Positions 35,493-43,951 of a DNA stretch of 64,000 bases are shown here, one piece after another. Each line of letters opens with the position of its first letter. Positions within the stretch are counted from its first letter, which is position 1. The stretch is from an uncultured Bacilli bacterium (lineage in GTDB: Bacteria; Bacillota_I; Bacilli_A; RF39; UBA660): NCBI GenBank assembly GCA_934148845.1, contig CAKPDH010000003.1, positions 124,001 to 188,000 on the forward strand. The letters run 5' to 3'. The notes beneath the pieces are model-generated. The model did not search any database. It worked only from the letters and a program-made list of their open reading frames with translations, and was not told the origin of the DNA. The translations under genes and the position numbers were made by a program.

Positions 35493-36366
35493 CAAGTTAC
35501 TTAAAGATAAAAATATTATTACTCATAGTTATAAAAAGATAGGAAATGTGTTTATTGTAGACACTAACAAGGGTAAATACGTATTAAAGAAAAAAAGTAA
35601 TAAAGATTATATATATAATTATTTAGATACTAGAAATTTTAATTATTATCCAAAAATTTATGATTTAGATAATTATACATTAACAGAGTATGTAGAAGAT
35701 ATTAATATACCTGATGAACAGAGAATAATAGATCTTATTGATCTTACATCACTTCTTCATAATAAAACAACACATTATAGAGAGACAACTGAAGATGATT
35801 ATAAGAAAATATATGAAGATTTATCTAATAATTATGAATACCTATATGAATACTACAATGATTTAATAACAATAATAGATTCTCATGTATTTATGAGTCC
35901 AAGTGAATATTTACTTTCAAGAAATGTAAGTTTTATATTTAAATCAATTACTGAAGGTAAAAAGTATGTAGAAAAATTTTTATCTAATGTTTCTGATATG
36001 AATAAAATGAGAGTATCAATAGTACACAATAATTTAGATTTATCACATTATATAAGAAATAATCATGAATATTTAATTAGTTGGGATAAATCCAAAATAG
36101 ATATACCTGTTTTTGATTTATATATACTTTATAATAAAAATTATGCTTTAGTAGATTTTTATGAAATTTTAAAAAGATATGAAAAAAATTATCCTTTAAA
36201 AAAGTATGAATTAGAATTGTTTTTTATACTTATAACTATGCCTAGTAAAATAGAATTTAATGATACAGAATATAATATGTGTTACAAAATAAGTAATGAA
36301 ATAGATAGATTATATAAAAGTCATGATTTAATTGAACAATATAAAAAATCAATTGTAAATAATTGA
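35479..36366 (+). CDS. ysxE: YsxE/CotS-family kinase-like spore protein
   Basis: 295 residues, overlapping spoVID by 14 bases. Aminoglycoside-phosphotransferase-like fold: an N-lobe with GKYVLKKK, a helix with LTSLLHNKT, and a degenerate catalytic loop IVHNNLDLSHYI, where the usual HGDxxxxN is altered, followed by ISWDKSKIDIP. The altered first Asp position suggests weak or lost kinase activity, although CotH/CotS relatives with odd loops can be active. Synteny with spoVID strongly supports the YsxE assignment. Its role is in the spore coat, by context. Confidence 0.8.
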   Translation: MKEINKLLKDKNIITHSYKKIGNVFIVDTNKGKYVLKKKSNKDYIYNYLDTRNFNYYPKIYDLDNYTLTEYVEDINIPDEQRIIDLIDLTSLLHNKTTHYRETTEDDYKKIYEDLSNNYEYLYEYYNDLITIIDSHVFMSPSEYLLSRNVSFIFKSITEGKKYVEKFLSNVSDMNKMRVSIVHNNLDLSHYIRNNHEYLISWDKSKIDIPVFDLYILYNKNYALVDFYEILKRYEKNYPLKKYELELFFILITMPSKIEFNDTEYNMCYKISNEIDRLYKSHDLIEQYKKSIVNN

Positions 36367-36370
36367 TTTT

Positions 36371-36544
36371 TTACCATAATATTCTAAAAAAAGATAAAAA
36401 TATTAATATTAAAAATAAAAATATTAAAAAGAAGTTAAATCTAGTAAATATAAATATAGTAAGTATTAATTGATAAAATAAAAGCAGAGAAAATGCTATT
36501 AATAATATCCACCATATACCTCTATTCCCACACCACTTTTTCAT
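36371..36544 (-). CDS. Small double-TM membrane protein
   Basis: 57 residues. On the minus strand ATG at 36542-36544 is preceded by AGGTGATTT. After a short basic start (MKKWCGNRG) come two hydrophobic segments (about 10-33 and 38-56). No family recognised. The sequence is very Ile/Leu/Phe-rich and could partly reflect AT bias, but the RBS is good and the reading frame is uninterrupted. Its stop lies five bases beyond the convergent ysxE stop. Confidence 0.5.
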   Translation of the reverse strand: MKKWCGNRGIWWILLIAFSLLLFYQLILTIFIFTRFNFFLIFLFLILIFLSFFRILW

Positions 36545-36592
36545 AAATCACCTAATATAGTTTATTATATTAGATATATAAATTAAATTATA

Positions 36593-37078
36593 TTAGACTA
36601 TATTAGTAATAAATTTAGCTTTTTCAACTATAATAATACAGTCAGAATCAATACCTTTAATTATTTTACATATATCATTAATGAATTTTCTTTTAGTAAT
36701 AATTAATAGTATAGAATAATCCTTATCCATACAAGATAATCTCGTTATTTTATAATTATTTAAATTTTTAATAATATTACTTTCATATTTTTTATTTACA
36801 ATACACATCAAAGAATTTGATCCTAGCGCTATTCTTTCTTCTAATCTGCTTCCTAAATATGATCCTATTATAGATCCAACTACAAAGAAAAAGATTTTTA
36901 ATAAATCTTTATCTAAATTAACTATAGTAAATTTAGCAGAATATATCCAAGAAATAGTTACTAATCCTTGTAATACACTTCCAAGTTTTTTCTTTCCATT
37001 AGCAACTATTATAAGCCTTAATGTAGCAAGTGTATTTTCAACTACCTTTAGTAATAGTATAGATAAATATAGTATCAT
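36593..37078 (-). CDS. UPF0316/DUF5698 membrane protein with C-terminal DUF2179-like domain
   Basis: 161 residues from ATG 37078 (RBS TTGGTGG), not the TTG four codons upstream, which lies in that RBS. Three TM helices (about 2-90) contain ENTLATLRLIIVANGKK and VGSIIGSYLGSRLEERIALG, hallmarks of UPF0316; the cytoplasmic remainder is a small alpha/beta domain with DYSILLIITKRK. The function of the family is unknown; DUF2179 domains are suspected ligand sensors. Monocistronic on the minus strand or read through to the small membrane gene downstream. Confidence 0.82.
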   Translation of the reverse strand: MILYLSILLLKVVENTLATLRLIIVANGKKKLGSVLQGLVTISWIYSAKFTIVNLDKDLLKIFFFVVGSIIGSYLGSRLEERIALGSNSLMCIVNKKYESNIIKNLNNYKITRLSCMDKDYSILLIITKRKFINDICKIIKGIDSDCIIIVEKAKFITNIV

Positions 37079-37125
37079 AGTATCCACCAATAGTAGTTTT
37101 ATCTTATAATTAAAATTTATTCATA

Positions 37126-37809
37126 TTAAAGTATTATTTGTAGTAACATCATAAATCCATTATGTATAAAATGTATACTTATAGGTACAAAAATATTTTC
37201 TTCTTTTACATATATATATCCAAAAATGAAACCAGGTATACTATATGGTATTATAAAAAGTAAATCAATTATTGTATTAAATGATCCTATAACATGTAAT
37301 GATCCAAATACTAATCCTGATAAGAGAATATATATTATTTTATTATTAATAATTTTTTTAAATGATAGTCTAAATACTAATTCTTCTAGTATTGGAGCAG
37401 TTATTACTGTTACATATATAGTATATATAGGAACAATTTTAAATAACTCTAGTATACTTTTTTGATTATTAGATATATTTGTTGATGTAAAAAGTGTAAC
37501 TATAAAATTACTTAATACCATAAGTACTAATATAATAAGCCAATATCTAATATACTTTTTAAAACTTTTTATTTTAGTTTTAAAAAATTCTTTAAAATCA
37601 ATTATTAATTCTTGTTTATATATTAATAAGATAGAAAGTGTAATAAATGTTTCATATACTATTAAATAAATAGATTTAATTTTAATATTTAAGGTATTAT
37701 AATTAATATTTAATATATCTAGTGGAAGAGTAGTTAATTGTTGCATTATTAAATAGAAAATAATTACAAATGATCCTTTTAATAAGTTATTAATTTTTTC
37801 TTTACTCAT
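37126..37809 (-). CDS. CPBP-family intramembrane metalloprotease (CAAX protease-like)
   Basis: 227 residues, about seven TM helices. The CPBP motifs are intact: APILEELVFR (EExxxR), FGSLHVIG (FxxxH) and IHFIHNGF (HxxxN). The family includes Rce1-like CAAX proteases and bacterial immunity or regulatory proteases. Substrate unknown. RBS on the minus strand is AGGTGAATTT. It points away from the rimP operon. Confidence 0.9.
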   Translation of the reverse strand: MSKEKINNLLKGSFVIIFYLIMQQLTTLPLDILNINYNTLNIKIKSIYLIVYETFITLSILLIYKQELIIDFKEFFKTKIKSFKKYIRYWLIILVLMVLSNFIVTLFTSTNISNNQKSILELFKIVPIYTIYVTVITAPILEELVFRLSFKKIINNKIIYILLSGLVFGSLHVIGSFNTIIDLLFIIPYSIPGFIFGYIYVKEENIFVPISIHFIHNGFMMLLQIIL

Positions 37810-37877
37810 AAATTCACCTACAATTATAATTATACCAAAAAAATAAAAAAATAGTATTAAAATATATAATTATATGA

Positions 37878-37917
37878 TATAATGAATGTGTGGAAAGAGT
37901 GGGGGATCCCACTCTTT
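37878..37917 (+). promoter_or_regulatory. Promoter -10 and 5' leader hairpin of rimP-nusA operon
   Basis: TATAAT at 37878-37883 would place the transcript start near 37890. AAAGAGTGGG (37894-37903) and CCCACTCTTT (37908-37917) form a perfect 10-bp, GC-richer than average stem with a GGAT loop, almost at the RNA 5' end and with no T tract. It looks like a 5' stabilising or regulatory hairpin rather than a terminator. The rimP RBS (ATGGAGGT) begins about 5 bases after it. Confidence 0.6.
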
Positions 37918-37934
37918 AAAGTAATGGAGGTAAT

Positions 37935-38186
37935 ATGATTGAGGCTAAAATAAAAGCACTTATAGAAAGTTATATTGTAGATAATGGTTATATATTAGAT
38001 GATGTTTTATATGTATATGAAGATAATAATTATTATTTAAGAATTGTAATTGACAAAAAGGGATTGATTGATATATCAGATTGTATTAAAGTTACAAAAA
38101 TAATTGATCCATTAATAGAAGATGCTAATTATATTAAAGATAGTTACATACTAGATGTATGTTCTAAAGAGAAGGGATGTGAATAA
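37935..38186 (+). CDS. rimP: RimP-like ribosome maturation factor, N-terminal domain only
   Basis: 83 residues, against about 150 for RimP. The visible protein is the N-terminal KH-like alpha/beta domain: helix, YYLRIVIDKKGLIDISDCI, the following helix, and the end YILDVCSKEKGCE where family members continue with a VSSPGLDRPL-type link into an SH3-like domain. That second domain is missing and the next frame is nusA. RimP helps mature 30S subunits. First gene of rimP-nusA-ylxR, as in Bacillus. RBS is ATGGAGGT. Confidence 0.8.
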   Translation: MIEAKIKALIESYIVDNGYILDDVLYVYEDNNYYLRIVIDKKGLIDISDCIKVTKIIDPLIEDANYIKDSYILDVCSKEKGCE

Positions 38187-38187
38187 T

Positions 38188-39372
38188 ATGGATAGTAAAG
38201 AATTTACTCGTGCATTAAATTTATTAGAAGAACAAGGAATAGACAAAGAATATATGTATGAATCTATGGTAAGTGCATTAAATAGTGCATATAAAAAACA
38301 TTTTGGTCTTTCAAATTCAAGAGTAGAAGTAGATAAAGATAAAAATGAGTTCAAATTATATTCGTATAAAACAGTAGTACTTGATAAAAATCATAAAGAA
38401 TCATTAGATGAGGATCAAATTCCAATTAAAGATGAAGAAGTATTAACAGAAGAAGAACTAAATGATGAGGAGTTAGAGGACCTTCCAGAAGAATTTAGAT
38501 ATAGACCATTTGTATTTAATGATAAAATACATATAACTTTAGAAGATGCAAAAAAAATTGATCCAAGTATTAAAGTAGGTGATACAATAGAAGAATTAGT
38601 TTCACCAAAGGAATTTGGGCGTGTAGCTGCATCAACTGCTAAACAAGTAATAGTACAAAAGGTAAGAGAGGCAGAAAGAAATAATATAGCTAGTATATTT
38701 GGTGAAAAGCAAGATGAAATGATGGTAGGTACTGTTGATATGGAAGATGAAAACAACTACTATATTAATCTTGGTAAAGCACAAGGACTTTTACCTAAAA
38801 CAGAAATAATACCTGGTGAGAATATTAAAATGGGATCTAGTATTAAAGTATATATTAGCAAAGTAGATATTAATTCAAAGGGAGCTTTAATATTACTTAC
38901 AAGAAAACACTATGGATTTATAAAAAGATTATTTGAACTTGAAATACCTGAAATTAGTGATGGGACTGTTTTAATATATAGTGTTGCAAGAGAAGCAGGT
39001 GTTCGTACTAAAATAGCTGTTTATTCAGAAAATAGTAATGTAGATCCTATAGGATCTTGTATAGGAGAGAAAGGTAGCAGAATTGCTAATATATTAAAAG
39101 AATTAGGAAATGAAAAAATAGATATTGTTAAATATTCAAAGGATCCTGTTGAGTTTATACAAAATGCTCTATCACCAGCTAAAGATGTTAAGGTATATAT
39201 ACTTGATGAAAAAACTAAAGAAACTATGGTAATAGTTGATGATAAAAATTTAAGTTTAGCTATTGGAAAACATGGAATAAATATAAAACTTGCAAGTAGA
39301 TTAACACACTATAAATTAGATGTTAAAACATTTGATCAAGTTCGTGAAGCTGGAATTAATATTTTGGAGTAA
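38188..39372 (+). CDS. nusA: Transcription termination/antitermination factor NusA
   Basis: 394 residues from ATG 38188, one base after the rimP stop; a longer frame reaches into rimP. N-terminal polymerase-binding domain with an acidic insert (about 70-105, rich in Glu/Asp), S1 domain (about 175-245, MMVGTVDMEDENNYYINLGK), then two KH domains including DPIGSCIGEKGSRI and SLAIGKHGINIKLASRL. Promotes pausing, hairpin termination and antitermination. Central gene of the operon. Confidence 0.96.
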   Translation: MDSKEFTRALNLLEEQGIDKEYMYESMVSALNSAYKKHFGLSNSRVEVDKDKNEFKLYSYKTVVLDKNHKESLDEDQIPIKDEEVLTEEELNDEELEDLPEEFRYRPFVFNDKIHITLEDAKKIDPSIKVGDTIEELVSPKEFGRVAASTAKQVIVQKVREAERNNIASIFGEKQDEMMVGTVDMEDENNYYINLGKAQGLLPKTEIIPGENIKMGSSIKVYISKVDINSKGALILLTRKHYGFIKRLFELEIPEISDGTVLIYSVAREAGVRTKIAVYSENSNVDPIGSCIGEKGSRIANILKELGNEKIDIVKYSKDPVEFIQNALSPAKDVKVYILDEKTKETMVIVDDKNLSLAIGKHGINIKLASRLTHYKLDVKTFDQVREAGINILE

Positions 39373-39376
39373 TAAT

Positions 39377-39634
39377 ATGAAAAAAATACCAATGAGAACT
39401 TGTATTGTAACAGGTGAAAAGCTAGAAAAAAAGGAACTTATTAGAGTTGTTAGAGACAAAGAAGGCCATGTTTTTATAGATGATATAGGCAAATCTAATG
39501 GTAGAGGTGCTTACTTAAAAAAAGATGTAGAAGTAATAAAGAAAGCTGAAAAAAGTAAAATATTAAACAAAAAGCTTGAAATAGAAGTACCTAGTAGTAT
39601 ATATAGTGAGTTAATTAGTAAGGTTGGTGCATAA
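39377..39634 (+). CDS. ylxR: YlxR-family protein (DUF448, RnpM)
   Basis: 85 residues from ATG 39377 (RBS TTGGAG); the frame extends upstream into nusA but those residues are unrelated. PMRTCIVTGEKLEKKELIRVV and SNGRGAYLKKD are the family core; the GRGAY loop is the nucleic-acid-binding signature. In Bacillus YlxR is reported to bind and modulate RNase P RNA and to affect transcription. Usually followed by ylxQ; here a deaminase gene begins at the very next base after its stop. Confidence 0.93.
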   Translation: MKKIPMRTCIVTGEKLEKKELIRVVRDKEGHVFIDDIGKSNGRGAYLKKDVEVIKKAEKSKILNKKLEIEVPSSIYSELISKVGA

Positions 39635-40114
39635 ATGAAAAGAAATGATTACATATCTTGGGATGAATATTTTATGGGTCTTGCAATACTTTCTTCTATG
39701 AGAAGTAAAGATCCAAATTCACAAGTTGGGGCTTGTATTGTTAATGATTCAAATAAAATTGTGTCTGTTGGATATAACGGTGCACCAGTAGGCTATGACG
39801 ATGACACTGATATGTGCTGGGATAGAGAAGGAAGCTTTCTTGAAACAAAATATGCATATGTATGTCATTCTGAATTAAATGCAATATTAAATTCCAATAA
39901 CAGTGTAAATAGTTGTAAATTATATGTAACATTATTTCCATGTAATGAGTGTGCTAAAGCAATTATTCAAGCTGGTATAAAAGAATTTATTTACTTGAGT
40001 GATAAGTATGATGGTACTGAATCTAATATTGCATCAAAAAAAATGTTAGATAAATGTGGTGTTAAGTATCATAAATATGAATTAACTAATAGAGAAATAA
40101 AAATTAATTTATAG
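39635..40114 (+). CDS. Deoxycytidylate (dCMP) deaminase family protein
   Basis: 159 residues. Zinc and catalytic motifs: CHSELNAILN (His-Ser-Glu in place of the usual HAE) and LFPCNECAKAI (PCxxC). SKDPNSQVGACIV and GYNGAPVGYDDD match ComEB/dCMP deaminases, which make dUMP for thymidylate synthesis. It starts directly at the ylxR stop, occupying the place of ylxQ, and is followed by a second deaminase. Confidence 0.9.
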   Translation: MKRNDYISWDEYFMGLAILSSMRSKDPNSQVGACIVNDSNKIVSVGYNGAPVGYDDDTDMCWDREGSFLETKYAYVCHSELNAILNSNNSVNSCKLYVTLFPCNECAKAIIQAGIKEFIYLSDKYDGTESNIASKKMLDKCGVKYHKYELTNREIKINL

Positions 40115-40121
40115 GAGATAT

Positions 40122-40547
40122 ATGGATAGAGAATATATGAATGAGGCTTACGTGCAAGCAAATAAATCATTTTGCATGAGAGCTAAAGTCGGGGTTGTGT
40201 TTGTTAAGGATAATAAAATAATTGCGCAAGGTTATAATAATACAGTAGGTGGTGTTAGAACTTGTGTAGAAACTGGATGTTTAAGAGAACAATTACATAT
40301 TAGAAGTGGTGAGCGAAGAGAAGTATGTAGAGCTATATGTGCAGAACAACTTGCTATTAGTGAAGCTGCAAGAAATGGAATATCACTTGATTCTAGTACG
40401 GCTTATATTACGACATTTCCCTGTCATATATGTGCTAAACTTTTAGTAAGTAGTGGTGTTAGTAATATTGTTTATGATAAAGATTATCCAGATATATTAT
40501 CTAAAAATTTTTTGAAAGAAGCAGGAGTTAATGTGAGAAAAATATAG
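40122..40547 (+). CDS. Second cytidine/deoxycytidylate deaminase family protein
   Basis: 141 residues. Zinc motifs are RAICAEQLAISEAA, with Cys replacing His as in CDA-type CAE sites, and TTFPCHICAKLLV (PCxxC). An additional Cys-rich insert RTCVETGCLREQLH between strands resembles the extra zinc-binding region of dCMP deaminases. It is only distantly similar to its upstream neighbour. RBS is TAGGAGAT. It precedes infB after 15 bases. Substrate uncertain: dCMP, another pyrimidine nucleotide, or a nucleoside. Confidence 0.82.
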   Translation: MDREYMNEAYVQANKSFCMRAKVGVVFVKDNKIIAQGYNNTVGGVRTCVETGCLREQLHIRSGERREVCRAICAEQLAISEAARNGISLDSSTAYITTFPCHICAKLLVSSGVSNIVYDKDYPDILSKNFLKEAGVNVRKI

Positions 40548-40562
40548 AAAGTAGGTGTTTAT

Positions 40563-42659
40563 ATGATGAGTGTATTAGAATATGCTGCTGATGTAAATAA
40601 AACTGTAAAGGAAATTTTAAATTATTGTAAAAAATTAAATATCAATGTATCTAGTGAAGATGATTATTTAGATGAAGATGCAATTACTGAGTTAGATAAT
40701 ACAATTTCACAAGAAGAAGATCTAGATAATTTAGAATATGAAGAAGAACTTATAGAAAAAGAAAATAAAAAGACTGAATCTTTTAATGATCCAATGAATA
40801 AGAAGCAGAATATAAGTATAAACAAAAATAAAATAAACAAAAAGGAACTTGCTAAGAAGAAAAAAGAAATGTATAAAAATAAAGAGAAATTAATTAGCAA
40901 TGGACCTTCTATTGATGATAATGTTATAACATATAAAGAAGGTATGACTTTAGGAGATTTAGCTAAAGAATTATCTTTACAACCTAGTGAATTAATCAAA
41001 AAACTTTTTATGCTTGGGATACTTGCAACAGTAAATAATAAAGTTGATTTTGATAATGCTGAATTATTAGTTTCTGAATATGGTAAGGAACTAAAAAAAG
41101 AAAAGATAATCGATGAAACTAAATTTGAAGAATTTGAAATTAAAGATAAGGAAGAAGATTTAGTTAAAAGACCTGCTGTTGTTACTATTATGGGGCATGT
41201 TGATCATGGTAAAACAACTCTACTTGATACAATTAGAAAAACAAATGTTGCTTTTTATGAAGCTGGTGGAATTACTCAAGCCATTAGTGCTTATCAAGTT
41301 AAGGTTAGAGATGAACTTATAACATTTATAGATACACCAGGACATGCTGCATTTACTGAAATGAGGGCGCGTGGTGCATCTATTACTGATATGGTTATAA
41401 TAATAGTTGCTGCTGATGATGGAGTAATGCCTCAAACAAAAGAGGCAATAGACCATGCTAAAGCTGCAGGTGTACCAATATTAGTTGCAATTAATAAAAT
41501 AGATAAACCTGGTGCTAATATAGAAAGAGTTATGAGTGAACTTGCAGAATATGGACTTACTCCAGATAGTTGGGGTGGAGATACTATATATACTAATATA
41601 AGTGCTAAAGATGGAACTGGTATAGATGAATTACTTGATAATATATTACTAGTTGCAGAAATGGAAAACTATAGAGCTAATCCATCACGTTATGCAAGTG
41701 GTAGTGTTGTTGAAGCTAGACTTGATAAACAAGTAGGTCCAATAGTAACAATACTTGTTCAAAATGGTACATTAAGACTTGGAGATCCAATAGTTGTTGG
41801 AACATCATATGGTAAGGTTAGAACTTTAAAAAATGACAAAGGTGAAGAAATAACAGAGGCAAAACCATCTCAACCAGTAGAAATAACTGGTCTAAATGAA
41901 ACACCAAGTGCTGGAGATAAATTTATGGCATTTGAATCAGAGAAACAAGCAAGAAGTATTGGTGAAGCAAGAAAAAAAGAAGAACACTTAAAACAAAATG
42001 CTAAGGGTACTATGTCTCTTGAAGATATATTTGCTAAAATTAAAGAAGGTACAAAAGAAATTAATGTTATAATTAAAGCAGATGTTAATGGATCTAGTGA
42101 AGCTGTAAAGAATTCTTTAGAAAAAATAGAAGTAGAAGGTGTAAAAGTTAAAGTATTAAGAAGTAGTGTAGGTGCTATTACTGAAAGTGATATAGTGCTT
42201 GCAAGTGCTTCTAATGCAATTATAATAGGATTTAATATTAGACCAAATAATTCTATAAGAGATTATGCTAAAGAAAAAGGCGTTGAAATAAGATTATATG
42301 ATATAATTTATAAAGCAGTTGAAGATATGGAAGATGCAATGCGTGGTATGCTTGATCCAGAATGCGTTGAAAATGTTACTGGAAGTGCTGAAGTAAGACA
42401 ATTATTTAAATTTTCTAAAGTAGGAACTATAGCTGGATGCTATGTGTTAGATGGTGTAATTAAATCAAATTCTAAAGTTAGAATTATTAGAGATAGCGCA
42501 GTTTTATATGATGGAGTAATTAATTCTATTCAAAGAGAAAAAGATACCGTAAAAGAAGTTAAAAAAGGATTGGAGTGCGGTATTACAATATCTAATTTTA
42601 ATGATATAAAAGTAGGAGATATATTTGAAGCTTACGAAATAGTTGAAAAGGCAAGATAA
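40563..42659 (+). CDS. infB: Translation initiation factor IF-2
   Basis: 698 residues; ATG 40563 (RBS GTAGGTG) is immediately followed by a second possible ATG. Short N-terminal region with a Lys/Glu-rich linker (about 60-115), the IF2-N-like segment with MTLGDLAKELSLQPSELIKK, then the GTPase: GHVDHGKT (211-218), DTPGHAAF and NKIDKPGAN. Domains II-IV end in the fMet-tRNA-binding C2 domain. It brings initiator tRNA to the 30S subunit. It is followed by rbfA with a two-base gap. Confidence 0.97.
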   Translation: MMSVLEYAADVNKTVKEILNYCKKLNINVSSEDDYLDEDAITELDNTISQEEDLDNLEYEEELIEKENKKTESFNDPMNKKQNISINKNKINKKELAKKKKEMYKNKEKLISNGPSIDDNVITYKEGMTLGDLAKELSLQPSELIKKLFMLGILATVNNKVDFDNAELLVSEYGKELKKEKIIDETKFEEFEIKDKEEDLVKRPAVVTIMGHVDHGKTTLLDTIRKTNVAFYEAGGITQAISAYQVKVRDELITFIDTPGHAAFTEMRARGASITDMVIIIVAADDGVMPQTKEAIDHAKAAGVPILVAINKIDKPGANIERVMSELAEYGLTPDSWGGDTIYTNISAKDGTGIDELLDNILLVAEMENYRANPSRYASGSVVEARLDKQVGPIVTILVQNGTLRLGDPIVVGTSYGKVRTLKNDKGEEITEAKPSQPVEITGLNETPSAGDKFMAFESEKQARSIGEARKKEEHLKQNAKGTMSLEDIFAKIKEGTKEINVIIKADVNGSSEAVKNSLEKIEVEGVKVKVLRSSVGAITESDIVLASASNAIIIGFNIRPNNSIRDYAKEKGVEIRLYDIIYKAVEDMEDAMRGMLDPECVENVTGSAEVRQLFKFSKVGTIAGCYVLDGVIKSNSKVRIIRDSAVLYDGVINSIQREKDTVKEVKKGLECGITISNFNDIKVGDIFEAYEIVEKAR

Positions 42660-42661
42660 TA

Positions 42662-43003
42662 ATGAAAATAAAAACAGAAAAAATAAATAGTAATCTACAA
42701 AAAGAATTAAGTTATATAATAGCTAATGAAGTTAAAAATCCAAATATTAAATTTGTTACTATAACGGATGTAGATGTAACAAGCGATTTAAGTTTTGCAA
42801 AAGTATATTTTACTACAATGGGAGATATTAAAGAAACATTAAAAGGACTAATAAGCGCTAAAGGATATATTAAAAGAGAACTTGCAGATAGAATAGAATT
42901 AAGACATATTCCAGAATTAGAATTTATATATGATAAATCTATTGAATATGGAAAAAGAATAGAAGAAGAAATAAAAAAAATAAATGAAAAGGAATCAAAC
43001 TAA
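42662..43003 (+). CDS. rbfA: 30S ribosome-binding factor A
   Basis: 113 residues, KH-type fold. EISYII-type QKELSYIIANEVKNPN, FVTITDVDVTSDLSFAKVYF and RIELRHIPELEFIYDKSIEYG are family segments. It helps 30S maturation and is needed at low temperature. It ends the operon (truB and ribF are not here). The stop overlaps a perfect bidirectional terminator. Confidence 0.95.
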   Translation: MKIKTEKINSNLQKELSYIIANEVKNPNIKFVTITDVDVTSDLSFAKVYFTTMGDIKETLKGLISAKGYIKRELADRIELRHIPELEFIYDKSIEYGKRIEEEIKKINEKESN

Positions 43004-43015
43004 TTGATTCCTTTT
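42987..43015. terminator. Bidirectional terminator between rbfA and transglutaminase gene
   Basis: AAAAGGAATCAA and TTGATTCCTTTT form a perfect 12-bp stem; A and T tracts at the two ends serve both converging genes. Confidence 0.88.
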
Positions 43016-43892
43016 ATTTTTCTAAATATATATTTTTATCAAAATTATGTTCTACATCATCTAGCTCTAATAATTTATCTGTTGTAATTAAGAAAAAATT
43101 ATGAAGTAAATATTGATTACCATCACTTGCTATTGGATCGTCCCAAGTAAGATCCAAATGATACCAATTATTGTCAACAAATACATAATTCCAAACATGA
43201 TTTTCTGATGTTATTTTATAATTTTTAATTCCTAATTTATCTAGATATATAGCCATAATGTCACTATAACCACCACAAATAGACTTTCCTTCTTTAATTA
43301 ATGCATATGCAGTATAATTTCTTGAATCATTTTCTGAATAGACAGTATTATTTATAACATAATCATGAAATACTCTAATTTTATCAGTTATACTCATAGA
43401 GTCATTAATGTTATTATCTATAAATTTAGTAATATAATCATCAATAAATTTAATTTGATCATTACTATATAATTTATTTGTTGTAACAGTAACAAGGCCG
43501 GTTGATACAGTATCTACATTAATAGTAGAAAAGGAATTGTATGGATGAACAAAATTATTTATAGTACTGATAGTAGTATTATCATCACTTGTCAATTTTT
43601 TAACATCATCTAGACATTTATTATAGTCACAAGTAAATGTAAAACTATTATCTCCACTATTAATTATTGTATAAAAAATATTTAATAAATCTTGATAATT
43701 TTTAATTTTATCATTATCTATATTTTGGACATATAAAAAGTCATTATCTAAATAATATTCATTGTAAGTAAGTACCTTATTACTTCTTTTATATATAATT
43801 TCATCAATTATAAAAGATGAAATAAAATCTCTTTTTATATATACAAGCAATAATAAAGAAATTAATAAAACTGTTTTAATTGCTTTCTTCAT
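43014..43892 (-). CDS. Secreted or membrane-anchored transglutaminase-like protein
   Basis: 292 residues. N-terminal TM/signal anchor (6-19). The core has the Cys-His-Asp arrangement: GKSICGGYSDIMAIYLDKLG (Cys), SENHVWNYVF (His) and YHLDLTWDDP (Asp). Most bacterial members are cysteine proteases or cross-linking enzymes of the cell surface. In the Bacillus spore coat, GerQ is cross-linked by the transglutaminase Tgl; this protein is not Tgl-like in length or start, so a link to gerQ at 61.8 kb is only speculative. RBS on the minus strand is AGGTGATAAG. Confidence 0.87.
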   Translation of the reverse strand: MKKAIKTVLLISLLLLVYIKRDFISSFIIDEIIYKRSNKVLTYNEYYLDNDFLYVQNIDNDKIKNYQDLLNIFYTIINSGDNSFTFTCDYNKCLDDVKKLTSDDNTTISTINNFVHPYNSFSTINVDTVSTGLVTVTTNKLYSNDQIKFIDDYITKFIDNNINDSMSITDKIRVFHDYVINNTVYSENDSRNYTAYALIKEGKSICGGYSDIMAIYLDKLGIKNYKITSENHVWNYVFVDNNWYHLDLTWDDPIASDGNQYLLHNFFLITTDKLLELDDVEHNFDKNIYLEK

Positions 43893-43932
43893 CTTATCAC
43901 CTATAATAATTTTACCAAAAAAAACAAAAAAA

Positions 43933-43951
43933 ATGAAGTATATTACTCCAT
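43933..43951 (-). terminator. Terminator of rpsT (minus strand)
   Basis: On the minus strand ATGGAGTA pairs with TACTTCAT (one G-U) over the stop codon, followed by a T run. Confidence 0.7.
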
